64,000 nucleotides of DNA from Pedobacter sp. WC2423 (GCF_040822065.1 NZ_CP162005.1:1984001-2048000), one strand, 5' to 3'; positions 45,509 through 55,589 are shown, counted from the stretch's first letter. Numbers and translations are program-made. Notes: generated by a model from the sequence alone, not told the origin.

Positions 45509-47881
45509 ATGAAGTTCAACAGTCATTTTTCAATTGCTCAGCGCCCGGGATTGCTGATCCTGTTTGTCGTATTATTTTTGAATAGTACGGGGCTTTTGGC
45601 GCAGCAAAAGAAAGCTGTTAAAGGGAGTAGTGATCTTTCTTACCTGAACGATTCAACGGTACTGAACAAGAGCGATTATTTGCTCAGGTTAGGTAAAGTG
45701 TTTGAAACCATCAACCAGGTACAGGTCACTACTTCTTCTTTTTATTTACTGAAGCCTATCGCCATGCATTTAACGCAGGACGAGGCAGCAATCGGCCTGA
45801 TGAAAAAGCGTTTGTCACAAAGTGACCGGACACTGAATGTGCAGAACCTCCAAATGTATCAAACCTTACTGGATGAACTGGAAACTAACAATCTGGGTTG
45901 TATGGATGATCTCCAGCGTTATGAAAAAGAATTAAACGGACTTAAAACCCAGATTCTTACACTGCGTAAGGATACCGTACTGATGAAAATCTTCAGGACA
46001 GATTCTTTAAAGCGGATGTTTAAAGCTGAATTTGCAGAGCTGGGTAAAAAACGTATTGTGATGGATAGCCTGATCAAGTCTAATACCAGCTTAATCAATA
46101 ATCTCCAGGCACGAACTTCTGCTAATATCATCACAGTCAGGGAATTAAAATACACAGCAGATAACCAGTTATCTTCTGTGAGTATCAAGGCTTTTAGTAA
46201 GGAAAGACGGTACTTATGGGAATCTGTAGACAAAAAAGCGAACAAACGTGTAGATTTTCAGCGGTTCATAGAAAGTGAAAAGCAAATTTCCGGCTATTAT
46301 TTTGAGTATACCCGGGGCAGCAGAGTTTTATTACTTGTGATTGGGGCTGCTTTTTTCTTTTGGATATATTTCAACTTCAAGAGTTTAAAGCAAAGAGACA
46401 AATTAGATGCTGTTAAAGATCTGAATTTCACATTTATCAGGCAAAAACCTTTCCTGATCACGCTGATCTTCATACTCACACTGGCGCCTGTTTTTGACTT
46501 ACTGGCTCCAGCGCTGTACATAGAATTTATTCATGTTTTACTGGCCTTAAGCATTACTGCCTTACTTTTCAAAAGACTCCCGAGAGAAGTTTTTTATAAG
46601 TGGTGTATTTTTGTCATACTGCTGATCTTCCCGGTTATTCTGCGTTCATTAGGCATGCCTGCACGTTATCAACGCTGGTTATTATTGATATTCGGTATCG
46701 CCTCCCTGGTATTTGGCTTGTATAGCTATAAAATTTTAAAAGAGAAAGCGGTAAAATACAGGTTGTTAAAGAGTGTTGCTATCCTTTATATCATTTTTAA
46801 TTTCCTGGCGATCATCTGTAATTTATTTGGCCGTTTTACTTTAACCCAGATTTTCTATAGTAGCGCTGTAAGTTCATTATTACATGCAATATCCTTGATT
46901 ATCCTTGCAGGGGTAATCACTGAGGCCTTTTTATTACAGATTAAAACCAGCAGGGTCAGGAAAAATTATCCTGAACACTTCGATTGGGAACCTGTTGTCA
47001 AAAGTCTGCGTGGATTATTAGGTATCGGGGTATTTTTAATCTGGCTGACGTTATTGCTGGTTAATCTGAACATATTTGACGGATTATATACCACTTTAGT
47101 AGCAATATTAACCGAAAAACGCAAAATTGGAACCCTTGTCTTTACTTTTTGGGGGATTGTGTTATTTCTGATGATCATCTGGGTAGCTAATTTTCTTCAA
47201 AAATATATTGCCTACTTTTTTGGGGATACTGGTGATGATTCGCTGGATGATAATAAAGGAGAACGTTCTAAATTGATAGTAACCAAACTGGTGTTGCTTA
47301 TAGGTGGCTTTTTACTGGCCGTAGCGGCTTCAGGATTACCAATTGATAAGATTACCGTAGTACTGGGCGCTTTGGGCGTAGGTATCGGCTTAGGGCTTCA
47401 GAATATAGTCAGTAATTTCGTTTCAGGTATCATTCTGATCTTTGATAAAACGGTTCGTATTGGTGATGTGGTGGAGATCAGTGATAAAAAAGGAAGAGTT
47501 AAAGAGATCGGAATCCGTGCGAGTACTTTATTGACAGATGATGGTGCTGAAATTATCATTCCGAACGGAGCTATTTTATCTAATAATATTATCAACTGGA
47601 CACTGACGAATAACCAGATGCGTGTGGTCATCGAGTTTTCAGTAGCAAATCCTTTCCACAGGGAAGAAGTTACAGAGCTGATCAAGGAAACTATCGCTTC
47701 AAGTGACAACATTTTCACAGCGAAAGAGCCAAAGGTGATCATCGTTCCGAAAAATAAGACGAGCAGTACAATTAAGATCTATTTTTGGTGTAAAGACATC
47801 TCTATGGCTGAAAATACAAGGAGCACGATTAATTCGGTCATCTTTGATGAACTGGAAGAAAGAGGAATTGAGATCTTATAA
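45509..47881 (+). CDS. Large MscS-family mechanosensitive channel
   Basis: About 790 residues from ATG 45509 (MKFNSHFSIAQRPGLLILFV) after AAGAGGT; the frame from 45428 overlaps the GNAT gene. A signal peptide (cleavage near LLAQQ) leads a roughly 250-residue periplasmic helical domain, then about ten membrane segments. The pore helix region reads GALGVGIGLGLQNIVSNFVS, followed by the beta domain (IRIGDVVE-like TVRIGDVVEISDKKG) and a C-terminal alpha/beta part. It should gate ion release on membrane tension. The architecture is MscK/YbdG-like. Confidence 0.9.
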   Translation: MKFNSHFSIAQRPGLLILFVVLFLNSTGLLAQQKKAVKGSSDLSYLNDSTVLNKSDYLLRLGKVFETINQVQVTTSSFYLLKPIAMHLTQDEAAIGLMKKRLSQSDRTLNVQNLQMYQTLLDELETNNLGCMDDLQRYEKELNGLKTQILTLRKDTVLMKIFRTDSLKRMFKAEFAELGKKRIVMDSLIKSNTSLINNLQARTSANIITVRELKYTADNQLSSVSIKAFSKERRYLWESVDKKANKRVDFQRFIESEKQISGYYFEYTRGSRVLLLVIGAAFFFWIYFNFKSLKQRDKLDAVKDLNFTFIRQKPFLITLIFILTLAPVFDLLAPALYIEFIHVLLALSITALLFKRLPREVFYKWCIFVILLIFPVILRSLGMPARYQRWLLLIFGIASLVFGLYSYKILKEKAVKYRLLKSVAILYIIFNFLAIICNLFGRFTLTQIFYSSAVSSLLHAISLIILAGVITEAFLLQIKTSRVRKNYPEHFDWEPVVKSLRGLLGIGVFLIWLTLLLVNLNIFDGLYTTLVAILTEKRKIGTLVFTFWGIVLFLMIIWVANFLQKYIAYFFGDTGDDSLDDNKGERSKLIVTKLVLLIGGFLLAVAASGLPIDKITVVLGALGVGIGLGLQNIVSNFVSGIILIFDKTVRIGDVVEISDKKGRVKEIGIRASTLLTDDGAEIIIPNGAILSNNIINWTLTNNQMRVVIEFSVANPFHREEVTELIKETIASSDNIFTAKEPKVIIVPKNKTSSTIKIYFWCKDISMAENTRSTINSVIFDELEERGIEIL

Positions 47882-49083
47882 ATTTACCGGGTGAGGTTTG
47901 ATTTCCGGCTCCCACAGGTCAGAACATCTATTTATATAATCATTTATAATTTCAGGGGTGTAATTTTTAACCAGCGACCTGGCATTGATCTCAATAGAGC
48001 TGTAGAGATGGCTGCATATCAGGTTTTCCAGGCTTTTGACAACTTTATCCGCTTTGTATTCTTTTGCCACCTTACGTTTTGAGGATTCGGATAGTATTTC
48101 TCTTATTTTTTCATCTTCATATAAGAAAACAAGCACATCAGCAATTTTTTCCTGATCATGCGCTACAATAAACCCCGTCTGTCCATTGTCAACCAGCTCA
48201 ATTGGTCCATTATCCCGGCCCGGGGTATTGACAGCAACAACGGGAATACCAACAGCCATAGCTTCTGCAATAGCTATTTCGAAGCTTTCACTTATTTTAC
48301 TTGCAGTCAGGAATATATCCATAGCACTGTAATACATCAATAGTTGCTGCAAATCCAATGTGGCATCAAAAATGACCAGCTTGTCCATGATATTCAGATG
48401 CTTTGCATGTTTAATAATTTCTGGTGTAACCCCGGCTAACAGAAATTTTGCATGGTTTACTCTTTTTGCAAACTCCGCAAATGCATCTAATGTAATCAGA
48501 TCAAAATTAGCGTTAACTGAACTGCCTCCGCTCCCTATAATGAAGGAATTTTGAAGATTATACTGCTGTTTAAATGTTTTCAAGAGATAATCTGCTGGCA
48601 AAAGACTATTGATATGTTTAACATCAACAGGGTAAGACAATACTTTTCTTTTAGCGGCGAAATCATCTTCCAGATCACGATCAGCAAGCATCCTGCGGGC
48701 TAAAATCGATTTTGATATATACAGATCATAATCAACGAGCTCATAGTATCCGGAATGATTATATAATCCAAAGATATTGGTCATCAGGACAAGCCTTGGT
48801 TTGTTCGCTTTTACGATAGCAAACAGTTCCGGATCCAGAGAACCATCGCCGTGCCAGTGAAACACATCAGTTTCCCGGAGGAGTGGAGCAAGCTTATTCA
48901 GATCTCCATTTAAATTCACAACATTGATACCCAAATCCTGCATCAGTCCACCCCTTCTTTTACGCCAGCAACCGTGACCTCAAAATTGTCCTTGTTCAGA
49001 AATTTACTGATTAACTGAATGGTGTACGCTGCACCTCCCAAGCCTGATTCATTACCGGCTTCAATAATTTTTATCTTCTTCAT
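47876..49083 (-). pseudogene. GT4 glycosyltransferase split by a frameshift (or a coupled pair)
   Basis: The ATG at 49083 opens 46 codons (MKKIKIIEAGNESGLGGAAY) encoding the glycine-rich N-terminus of a GT4 enzyme, then stops at 48945-48943. The remaining 355 residues (from ATG 48943, overlapping the stop as TGATG) hold the rest: HWHGDGSLDPELFAIVKANK, IGSGGSSVNANFD and ESFEIAIAEAMAVGIPVVAV with E-x7-E. One additional A in GTAAAAG near 48960 would fuse both into one normal protein of about 402 residues. It may be a real mutation, a sequencing error, a -1 recoding site or a restart. It converges on the MscS gene with a 6-bp overlap. Confidence 0.75.
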
Positions 49084-49113
49084 TGCTGAGTTCTAGTTTC
49101 AGTATTACTCAAA

Positions 49114-49156
49114 CAATTTACATACTTTTTCTTTGCTCAGATGGGTCATATGTCCC
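49114..49156 (-). promoter_or_regulatory. Sixth GGGAC-N4-GRCCC promoter copy, one-sided
   Basis: On the minus strand GGGACATATGACCC (49156-49143) is followed after 22 bases by TAAATTG (49120-49114), then 30 bases to the split glycosyltransferase start. This matches the plus arm of the modules at 58-64 kb (23-base gap). No opposing TAnCTTR box is present at the expected place. The surrounding 49084-49373 holds no other gene. Confidence 0.65.
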
Positions 49157-49373
49157 AAAATACAAAGACCATTTTTCTACAGAAAATAAGAAACTGCAAG
49201 AGATATTTAACAAGTATTCACATTTTTAATTCCGGCAAATGATGAAAAAGCAATAATAAAAATACTTATCTTCTCAACTGAATATAAAAAGTATATAAAT
49301 AAAATAAAAACACTGATTAACAATTTATTATGAAACTAATAATATCAAATGATAACATTAATTATTATTATTT

Positions 49374-50858
49374 TTAACTTTCTTTAACAGCCTGTGTTAA
49401 GATACCTACAGCCTCTTCAAGTTCAACTGTAGTCAAATTTCCGAATCCTAATCTCATTGCTGTAAAACTGTCTGTCTGGTACAGCAGCTCCTGAGGAAGA
49501 TGAAGGTTTCTCTTCAAACAATTTTTACTGATCCGCATTAGATTCAGCTGGGGATTCCATTTTGTCCAGACAGATAATCCGCCAGGTGGCGAAGAAAAAC
49601 TCAGCTCCTCTCCTAGCTGTTCGCGGAGTAAATTCACAAAAATATCCCTGCGTTCCTGGTAAATTTTTACCGCCTTTTTGAGATGCCGCTGAATCTCTTT
49701 TTCTTCAAGCAATTCGGCAAGCGCCTGCTCCATCAGCATATCTCCCTGCCGGTCTACAAGCCTACGGAATTTTGCCATTTCCCGGATCAGATTTTCGGGA
49801 GCAATCAGGTAGCCCGAACGAAAACCAGGTGCCAGTGATTTACAAAATGAACCAATGTAAACCACCATTCCATTGGTGTCTGCACTCGCTAAAGGCAGCA
49901 CCGAATTTCCGTTATAATGGAAATCGTAATCATAGTCGTCTTCCAGAATAATAAAGCCATAGGTAACGGCAAGCTGTAACAATTCTACTCTGCGCTCAGC
50001 ACTCAGGGTAACGGTGGTTGGGTAATGGTGATGTGGTGTAAGGTATAACATCCTTATCTTTTTTGTTTTGCATAATTCCCGGATTGCAGCTACAGATATC
50101 CCATCTGCATCCACAGGAACAGAGATAATCCTGCCTCCGGACTGCTGGAAACACATATTCGCCAGGTAATAACTTAAATCACCAACAATCACCAGGTCTC
50201 CGGGTTCAATCAGCATACTGGACGCCATATATATACTCATATGAATTCCCCGGGTAGTCAGGATATTATTCTTATTGATATGCAGTCCCCTGGTATTGTT
50301 CAGATAAGATGCCAGTGTTTCTCTGAAATATTCATTTCCTTCCACGTGTGAATAACCAAAGTGTTTGTAATTGGTTTTACTTTTCAAAATCCCACCGTAA
50401 ACTTTAGATAACCTTTCTAATGGAAGCAGCCTGATATCAGGCAAACCATCGTTAAATTCCAGTCCTGCTGTGGAACTAACTGTTAAAACATCCAGCAAAA
50501 TACTTTGTTTAAAGCGGTAACCTGTTTCTGCGGGATAACTGGTCAGAAATTTTTCATCATAAGATTGCAGCGAGATATTTTCCTGCGGCCCCTTATTTCT
50601 GACAAAAGTGCCTTTATTCGGTCTGATTTCAGTCCATCCTTGCGCATCCAGTTCATCATATGCGGCAATAATAGTTTTTCTATGCACTTTAAGGTCTTCT
50701 GCCAGGCTACGCGTGCCAGGCAGCTGAACTCCAGCTAAAAGCACTCCTCTTTGTATCGCATTAATCATTTGATGGGCAATTTGAAGATAGACCGGGCGGT
50801 CTAATAACCTGTCGATACGGATAACATTTTGAAAAGAAATTTGAACCGGACTACTCAT
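49374..50858 (-). CDS. MocR-type GntR regulator with aminotransferase domain
   Basis: About 494 residues from ATG 50858 (MSSPVQISFQNVIRIDRLLD); the longer frame runs into the shared promoter. The N-terminal GntR winged helix (LPGTRSLAEDLKVHRKTIIA, NKGTFV) is joined to a fold-type I aminotransferase domain with YIGSFCKSLAPGFRSGYLI carrying the PLP lysine. It is divergent from the biotin operon with 58 bp between starts. MocR proteins usually regulate the adjacent divergent gene, so it is a candidate biotin regulator; PLP or an amino-ketone adduct (for example KAPA or DAPA) could be the effector. Confidence 0.88.
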   Translation of the reverse strand: MSSPVQISFQNVIRIDRLLDRPVYLQIAHQMINAIQRGVLLAGVQLPGTRSLAEDLKVHRKTIIAAYDELDAQGWTEIRPNKGTFVRNKGPQENISLQSYDEKFLTSYPAETGYRFKQSILLDVLTVSSTAGLEFNDGLPDIRLLPLERLSKVYGGILKSKTNYKHFGYSHVEGNEYFRETLASYLNNTRGLHINKNNILTTRGIHMSIYMASSMLIEPGDLVIVGDLSYYLANMCFQQSGGRIISVPVDADGISVAAIRELCKTKKIRMLYLTPHHHYPTTVTLSAERRVELLQLAVTYGFIILEDDYDYDFHYNGNSVLPLASADTNGMVVYIGSFCKSLAPGFRSGYLIAPENLIREMAKFRRLVDRQGDMLMEQALAELLEEKEIQRHLKKAVKIYQERRDIFVNLLREQLGEELSFSSPPGGLSVWTKWNPQLNLMRISKNCLKRNLHLPQELLYQTDSFTAMRLGFGNLTTVELEEAVGILTQAVKES

Positions 50859-50866
50859 AAACTTAA

Positions 50867-50906
50867 AACTGGTACCTATTAACTGTCCGGTAAGATAATA
50901 CTTTTG
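50867..50906 (+). promoter_or_regulatory. Biotin operon promoter and possible MocR site
   Basis: TACTTTTG (50899-50906) matches the -7 box TAnnTTTG and lies 10 bases before the ATG at 50917. Upstream, AACTGGTAC (50867-50875) and AACTGTCCGGTA (50881-50892) are tandem AACTG-led direct repeats 14 bp apart. MocR regulators typically bind direct repeats in the divergent gap. Confidence 0.55.
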
Positions 50907-50916
50907 GCACAAACAA

Positions 50917-51531
50917 ATGAAATCAATGGAATTAGAGGAGCTTCTTCAACATATAGTCAGTAATGACCACACGCATGCACGCTTCCTGAATACACTGTCT
51001 TTACAGGAGAATATAGGCGCCAGAAAGATATCAGCGAACGAAAGACCGGAAACATCCACCTATATGGTTTTAAAACATGCGGCAGAGGAACACCGGCATG
51101 CCTTCTACCTGAAGAAACAAATTGCCAGGTTAAATGCAACAGCATGCCCTACCTATGAGCCGGACTACCTGCTCGCACCTTATAGCAGCAAGTACTATCT
51201 GAATAAGCTGGACCTGATGACCAGCCGCTATTTAAGGGATAATCTCCAGTTAACGGGCTCGGCATTAAAATTTGCAGCTTATTTACTGGTAACTTATGCG
51301 ATTGAGGTACGCGCAGACCTGATTTATCCAATTTATCAGGCAATACTTACGCAGCATAACAGCAAAGTCAGTGTACGTTCTATTATATTGGAAGAGCAGG
51401 GCCATCTGGAAGAAATGACGGTTCAGCTCAAAAGCTTTTCCAAATCCTGGGAGAGCCATGCAGAAAAGATAACGACTATAGAAGCTATACTTTATCAGGA
51501 TTGGATCAATGATTTAGCCAAAGCTGTATAG
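50917..51531 (+). CDS. Ferritin-like di-iron protein, first gene of biotin operon
   Basis: 204 residues, all-helical. A complete carboxylate di-iron ligand set is visible: E31 (SLQENIGARK), E58 and H61 (AAEEHRHAFYLKK, ExxH), E130 (VTYAIEVRADLIY), E160 and H163 (LEEQGHLEEM, ExxH). This is the order of ferritin-like oxidases and oxygenases. It stops one base before the bioF start, so it belongs to the biotin operon. The operon has no bioC, bioH, bioW, bioI or bioZ. I infer an O2-dependent role in supplying or cleaving the pimeloyl precursor, as the P450 BioI does, but iron storage or another role cannot be excluded. Confidence 0.75.
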   Translation: MKSMELEELLQHIVSNDHTHARFLNTLSLQENIGARKISANERPETSTYMVLKHAAEEHRHAFYLKKQIARLNATACPTYEPDYLLAPYSSKYYLNKLDLMTSRYLRDNLQLTGSALKFAAYLLVTYAIEVRADLIYPIYQAILTQHNSKVSVRSIILEEQGHLEEMTVQLKSFSKSWESHAEKITTIEAILYQDWINDLAKAV

Positions 51532-51532
51532 C

Positions 51533-52660
51533 ATGAAACAGGGCGCCAATGAAATGATGCTGGACAAATTAAAGTTAAGGAAAAGCGAATCTACTTTCCG
51601 TAGTTTACAGACAAAGAATGACTTATATGACTTCAGCTCAAATGACTATTTAGGTTTTGCACGTTCTGCGGAGTTGCGTCAGGCTATAAATGAAGCTTTA
51701 GAGAAACATCATCAGATAAGTAATGGCGCAACAGGTTCAAGATTACTTAGCGGGAATTCTGTCTTTGCAGAGCAACTGGAAGAAGAAATTGCCGGTTATC
51801 ACCAGGCAGCAAACGGACTGATTTTCAACTCTGGTTATACTGCGAATTCAGCCCTGTTTTCCTGTCTGCCACAAAAAGGTGATACTATTCTTTATGATGA
51901 GTTTATTCATGCTTCAGTGATTGATGGCGCAAGACTGAGTTTCGCTTCACGCTTTAAGTTTAGTCATAATGATCTGGAAGACCTGGAAAAGAAACTAAAA
52001 AAAAGCACTGGAGTCTGTTATGTTGCAGTGGAGAGTATTTATTCCATGGACGGTGATAGTGCTGATTTAATTCGTATTGCTGCTTTATGCACAAAGTACC
52101 AGGCGCATTTAATTGTTGATGAAGCACATGCTTTTGGTGTAATTGGTACCGGACTGGTTGATTCACTGGGAATGCAGCAAGACGTATTTGCACGCATAGT
52201 TACGTTTGGAAAAGCACTGGGTTTACATGGAGCAATTGTATTAGGTACTGATTTACTGAGAGATTACCTCATTAACTTCGCGCGCCCCTTTATTTACACT
52301 ACCGCCCTCCCCTTCTCTCAGCTTTTAGCTTTAAAAATTGCTTACAGGCGTCTTTTAACTTATTTACTGAATAAAAGTACACTTCATTATAAATCGTCGC
52401 TCCTGAAGGCTAATTTACCTTTTCAACACCAGGCAAGATGCCGGAATAATATAGGTGCAATATTCTGCCTCCTCATTTCCGGCAATAAGGAGGCGATCCG
52501 GTTCAGCCGCATTTTACAAAATAAAGGTTTTGATGTACGGCCAATTTTAAGCCCCACTGTTCAAAAAGGCAGTGAAAGGCTGCGTATTTGTATACATACG
52601 CACAATACTGATGAGGAAATACTCAAATTATGCTATCATATTAAACAACTGAGTCAATAA
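51533..52660 (+). CDS. bioF: 8-amino-7-oxononanoate synthase BioF
   Basis: 375 residues. Alpha-oxoamine synthase markers: DFSSNDYLGFARS, ATGSRLLSGN, ESIYSMDGDSADLI, LIVDEAHAFGVIG and the PLP lysine in VTFGKALGLHGAIVLG. It condenses pimeloyl-ACP (or CoA) with alanine. It begins one base after the stop of the di-iron gene, implying coupled translation. Slightly shorter than E. coli BioF (384). Confidence 0.95.
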   Translation: MKQGANEMMLDKLKLRKSESTFRSLQTKNDLYDFSSNDYLGFARSAELRQAINEALEKHHQISNGATGSRLLSGNSVFAEQLEEEIAGYHQAANGLIFNSGYTANSALFSCLPQKGDTILYDEFIHASVIDGARLSFASRFKFSHNDLEDLEKKLKKSTGVCYVAVESIYSMDGDSADLIRIAALCTKYQAHLIVDEAHAFGVIGTGLVDSLGMQQDVFARIVTFGKALGLHGAIVLGTDLLRDYLINFARPFIYTTALPFSQLLALKIAYRRLLTYLLNKSTLHYKSSLLKANLPFQHQARCRNNIGAIFCLLISGNKEAIRFSRILQNKGFDVRPILSPTVQKGSERLRICIHTHNTDEEILKLCYHIKQLSQ

Positions 52661-52665
52661 ATCAC

Positions 52666-53298
52666 ATGGACAATAAACCCCTATTTATCACCGGCATTAG
52701 TACTGAAGTCGGAAAGACCATTGTTTCTGCCGTGATTACAGAACAATTAAAAGCTGATTACTGGAAACCAGTGCAGGCCGGAGATCTGAACAATACAGAT
52801 ACTGACCAGGTAAAACAGCTCATCAGCAACACCAGAAGCACTTTTTATCCGGAAACTTATCAATTCGAAATGGCAGCATCACCTCATCGCGCTGCAAAAA
52901 GAGAAGGAATAGAAATACGCCTTCAGGATTTTCACCTTCCTGAAACAAACAATCAGTTATTGATTGAGGGTGCCGGAGGGTTATTTGTTCCGCTTTCTCA
53001 CCGGTTTTTAATGATAGACCTGATCAGGCTTTTAGGTGCAGATACTATATTAGTAGTCAGAAACTACCTGGGCTGCATCAACCATACCCTACTCAGTATA
53101 CATGCATTAGTGAGTAAAAATATCCCATTAAAACACGTGGTGCTCAATGGAGATTTCGATTTTGACACCCTGAATGTGCTGCTTCATCATCTGCCAAAAA
53201 ACACCACATGGAGCAAATTACCTGAATTCACAGTAATTAACAGAGATGCGATTGCAAATGCACCTCTTCAATTTAATCCTATTCCGATTATCAATTAA
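52666..53298 (+). CDS. bioD: Dethiobiotin synthetase BioD
   Basis: 210 residues. The P-loop variant [18 protein letters not shown] is at the N-terminus, followed by [25 protein letters not shown] and [12 protein letters not shown], all typical BioD blocks. It carboxylates DAPA with CO2 and ATP. It is 5 bp after bioF. Confidence 0.94.
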   Translation: MDNKPLFITGISTEVGKTIVSAVITEQLKADYWKPVQAGDLNNTDTDQVKQLISNTRSTFYPETYQFEMAASPHRAAKREGIEIRLQDFHLPETNNQLLIEGAGGLFVPLSHRFLMIDLIRLLGADTILVVRNYLGCINHTLLSIHALVSKNIPLKHVVLNGDFDFDTLNVLLHHLPKNTTWSKLPEFTVINRDAIANAPLQFNPIPIIN

Positions 53299-53309
53299 TT
53301 TTATTTAGC

Positions 53310-54296
53310 ATGAACAATAATACGACTATACGCAATGACTGGTCTATCCAGGAAATCGAAAATATCTATCATCAGCCTTTGCTGGAACTTGTTTACCAGG
53401 CTGCAACTGTACATCGTCAATGGCATAAAGCCGGAGAAGTACAGGTTTGCACCTTGTTATCTGTAAAAACCGGAGGCTGTCCTGAGGATTGTTCTTATTG
53501 CGGACAGGCTGCCCGTTATCATACAGGAATTACTGTCAAAGCATTAATGTCAAAAGATGATGTGGTAGCAATTGCACAAAGAGCCAAAGATTCCGGTTCT
53601 TCCCGTTTCTGTATGGCCGCAGCATGGCGTGAAGTACGTGACAACCGTGATTTTGAAAACATCCTTGAAATGGTGCAGGGTGTGAATGAGATTGGCTTGG
53701 AAGTTTGCTGTACGCTTGGCATGATTACCGAAACACAAGCTGCAAGATTACAAGAGGCCGGATTATATGCTTATAATCATAATCTTGATACTTCTAAAGA
53801 TTACTATCAGGAAATTATCAATACGCGTACCTATGATGACCGGTTATCCACCTTGAACAATGTCAGAAAAGCAGGAATTTCTGTTTGTTCTGGTGGAATC
53901 ATCGGCCTGGGAGAAACACATGCAGACCGGATCAATATGCTCCATACTTTGTCAACGCTGGCTCAGCACCCGGAATCTGTTCCTGTAAATGCACTGGCAA
54001 GAGTAAAGGGTACACCTTTAGCTGATTTGCCAAAAGTTGACTCCTGGGAAATGGTCAGAATGATTGCTACGGCAAGAATATTAATGCCAGAATCTATGGT
54101 CAGATTAAGTGCCGGACGTGCAGAAATGACAACCGAAGAGCAGTCGTGGTGCTTCATGGCTGGTGCGAATTCTATCTTTACGAGTGAAAGTGAAGAGTTA
54201 CTGGTTACCCCAAATCCAAGACTGGATGACGACAGGAAAATGTTTGCTTTGCTGGGCCTGAAGCCTATGCAGAAAGAAAACACACAAACCATTTGA
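53310..54296 (+). CDS. bioB: Biotin synthase BioB
   Basis: 328 residues. The radical-SAM cluster motif is CPEDCSYC (C57, C61, C64), followed by [54 protein letters not shown] and RLSAGRAEM (the Arg near the [2Fe-2S] site). It inserts sulfur into dethiobiotin. It is 11 bp after bioD and 1 bp before bioA. Confidence 0.97.
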   Translation: MNNNTTIRNDWSIQEIENIYHQPLLELVYQAATVHRQWHKAGEVQVCTLLSVKTGGCPEDCSYCGQAARYHTGITVKALMSKDDVVAIAQRAKDSGSSRFCMAAAWREVRDNRDFENILEMVQGVNEIGLEVCCTLGMITETQAARLQEAGLYAYNHNLDTSKDYYQEIINTRTYDDRLSTLNNVRKAGISVCSGGIIGLGETHADRINMLHTLSTLAQHPESVPVNALARVKGTPLADLPKVDSWEMVRMIATARILMPESMVRLSAGRAEMTTEEQSWCFMAGANSIFTSESEELLVTPNPRLDDDRKMFALLGLKPMQKENTQTI

Positions 54297-54297
54297 T

Positions 54298-55587
54298 ATG
54301 AATTCAATAGAAGAAGATACCTTAAGTTTAACTGAAAGAGATTCAAAGGTCATCTGGCATCCTTACACCCAAATGTTAAATGCAATTATCCCTACAGCAA
54401 TTGTACGTGCCGAAGGCTGTTATCTGTTTGACGAGGAAGGCAAAAGTTATATAGACGCGATCTCTTCGTGGTGGGTAATTCTTCATGGTCACTCCCATCC
54501 TTATATCGCAGACCGGGTATCCGCACAGATCAGAAAACTTGATCAGGTAATCTTTGCTGGCTTTACGCATGAACCTGCTGTTGAACTTGCCGAAAAGCTG
54601 CTGGAAATACTTCCTCAAAATCAGGAAAAAGTATTTTATACAGACAATGGATCTACAGCTGTAGAGGTAGCTTTAAAAATGTGTATGCAGTATTGGCATA
54701 ATCAGGAAAAGTCCAAAACAAAGGTAATGGCTTTTAACAATGGGTATCATGGAGACACTTTCGGCGCGATGTCAGTTAGTGGCCGCAGTGCATGGACCGC
54801 TCCATTTGATGCTTATTTATTTGAAGTAGTCTATATCGACCTCCCGAAAGCAGAGAATCTGCCTGAGCTGAAAAGACAAATTTCTGCCATAAGTGATCAA
54901 CTGGCTTGCTTTGTTTATGAGCCATTGGTTCAGGGCTCTGCAGGAATGATCATGTACGGGGCTGCTGAATTGGATGAGCTGATGAAACATTGCAGGTCCG
55001 AAAACGTATTTTTGATACAAGATGAGGTCTTTACAGGATTTGGGCGCACCGGAAAACATTTTGCTGCGAATCATTTAACAGAAAAACCGGATGTCATGTG
55101 CTTTTCCAAGGGTTTGACTGGAGGAACAATGCCTTTAGGGGTAACCACCTGTTCACAAGATATTTACAATGCATTTTTATCTGAAGACAAGCTAAAAACT
55201 TTATTTCATGGTCATTCTTTCACGGCAAACCCCCTGGCTTGTACCGCAGCTTCAGCGAGTATTGATTTATTGCTAACGGAGGAAACTCAGCAGCATATAG
55301 ACCGTATCTGCCGCAGACATGCTGGTTTTCTGCAAAGGATCAGGCATCATATGCGGGTGGAATCAGCAAGACAGACGGGGACAATCCTGGCCATTGAATG
55401 GCGCACAGAAACGGGCACCTCTTATTTCGATGACCTGAGAAACTTATTGTATGATTACTTTTTGAATAAAGGAATTTTAATGCGTCCGCTGGGAAATGTC
55501 ATTTACATTTTACCACCTTACTGCATTAGTGATGAAGATCTTGATCGTATTTACGAAGAAATCGAAGGGGCACTGGAACTTTATTAA
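54298..55587 (+). CDS. bioA: DAPA aminotransferase BioA
   Basis: 429 residues. Class III aminotransferase with IWHPYTQM at the N-terminus, ISSWWVILHGHSHPYIAD, FYTDNGSTAVEVALKM, GYHGDTFGAMSVSG, the DEVFTGFGRTG loop and the PLP lysine in CFSKGLTGGTMPLG. It converts KAPA to DAPA using SAM. It is the last gene of the operon and ends just before a bidirectional terminator. Confidence 0.96.
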   Translation: MNSIEEDTLSLTERDSKVIWHPYTQMLNAIIPTAIVRAEGCYLFDEEGKSYIDAISSWWVILHGHSHPYIADRVSAQIRKLDQVIFAGFTHEPAVELAEKLLEILPQNQEKVFYTDNGSTAVEVALKMCMQYWHNQEKSKTKVMAFNNGYHGDTFGAMSVSGRSAWTAPFDAYLFEVVYIDLPKAENLPELKRQISAISDQLACFVYEPLVQGSAGMIMYGAAELDELMKHCRSENVFLIQDEVFTGFGRTGKHFAANHLTEKPDVMCFSKGLTGGTMPLGVTTCSQDIYNAFLSEDKLKTLFHGHSFTANPLACTAASASIDLLLTEETQQHIDRICRRHAGFLQRIRHHMRVESARQTGTILAIEWRTETGTSYFDDLRNLLYDYFLNKGILMRPLGNVIYILPPYCISDEDLDRIYEEIEGALELY

Positions 55588-55589
55588 AT

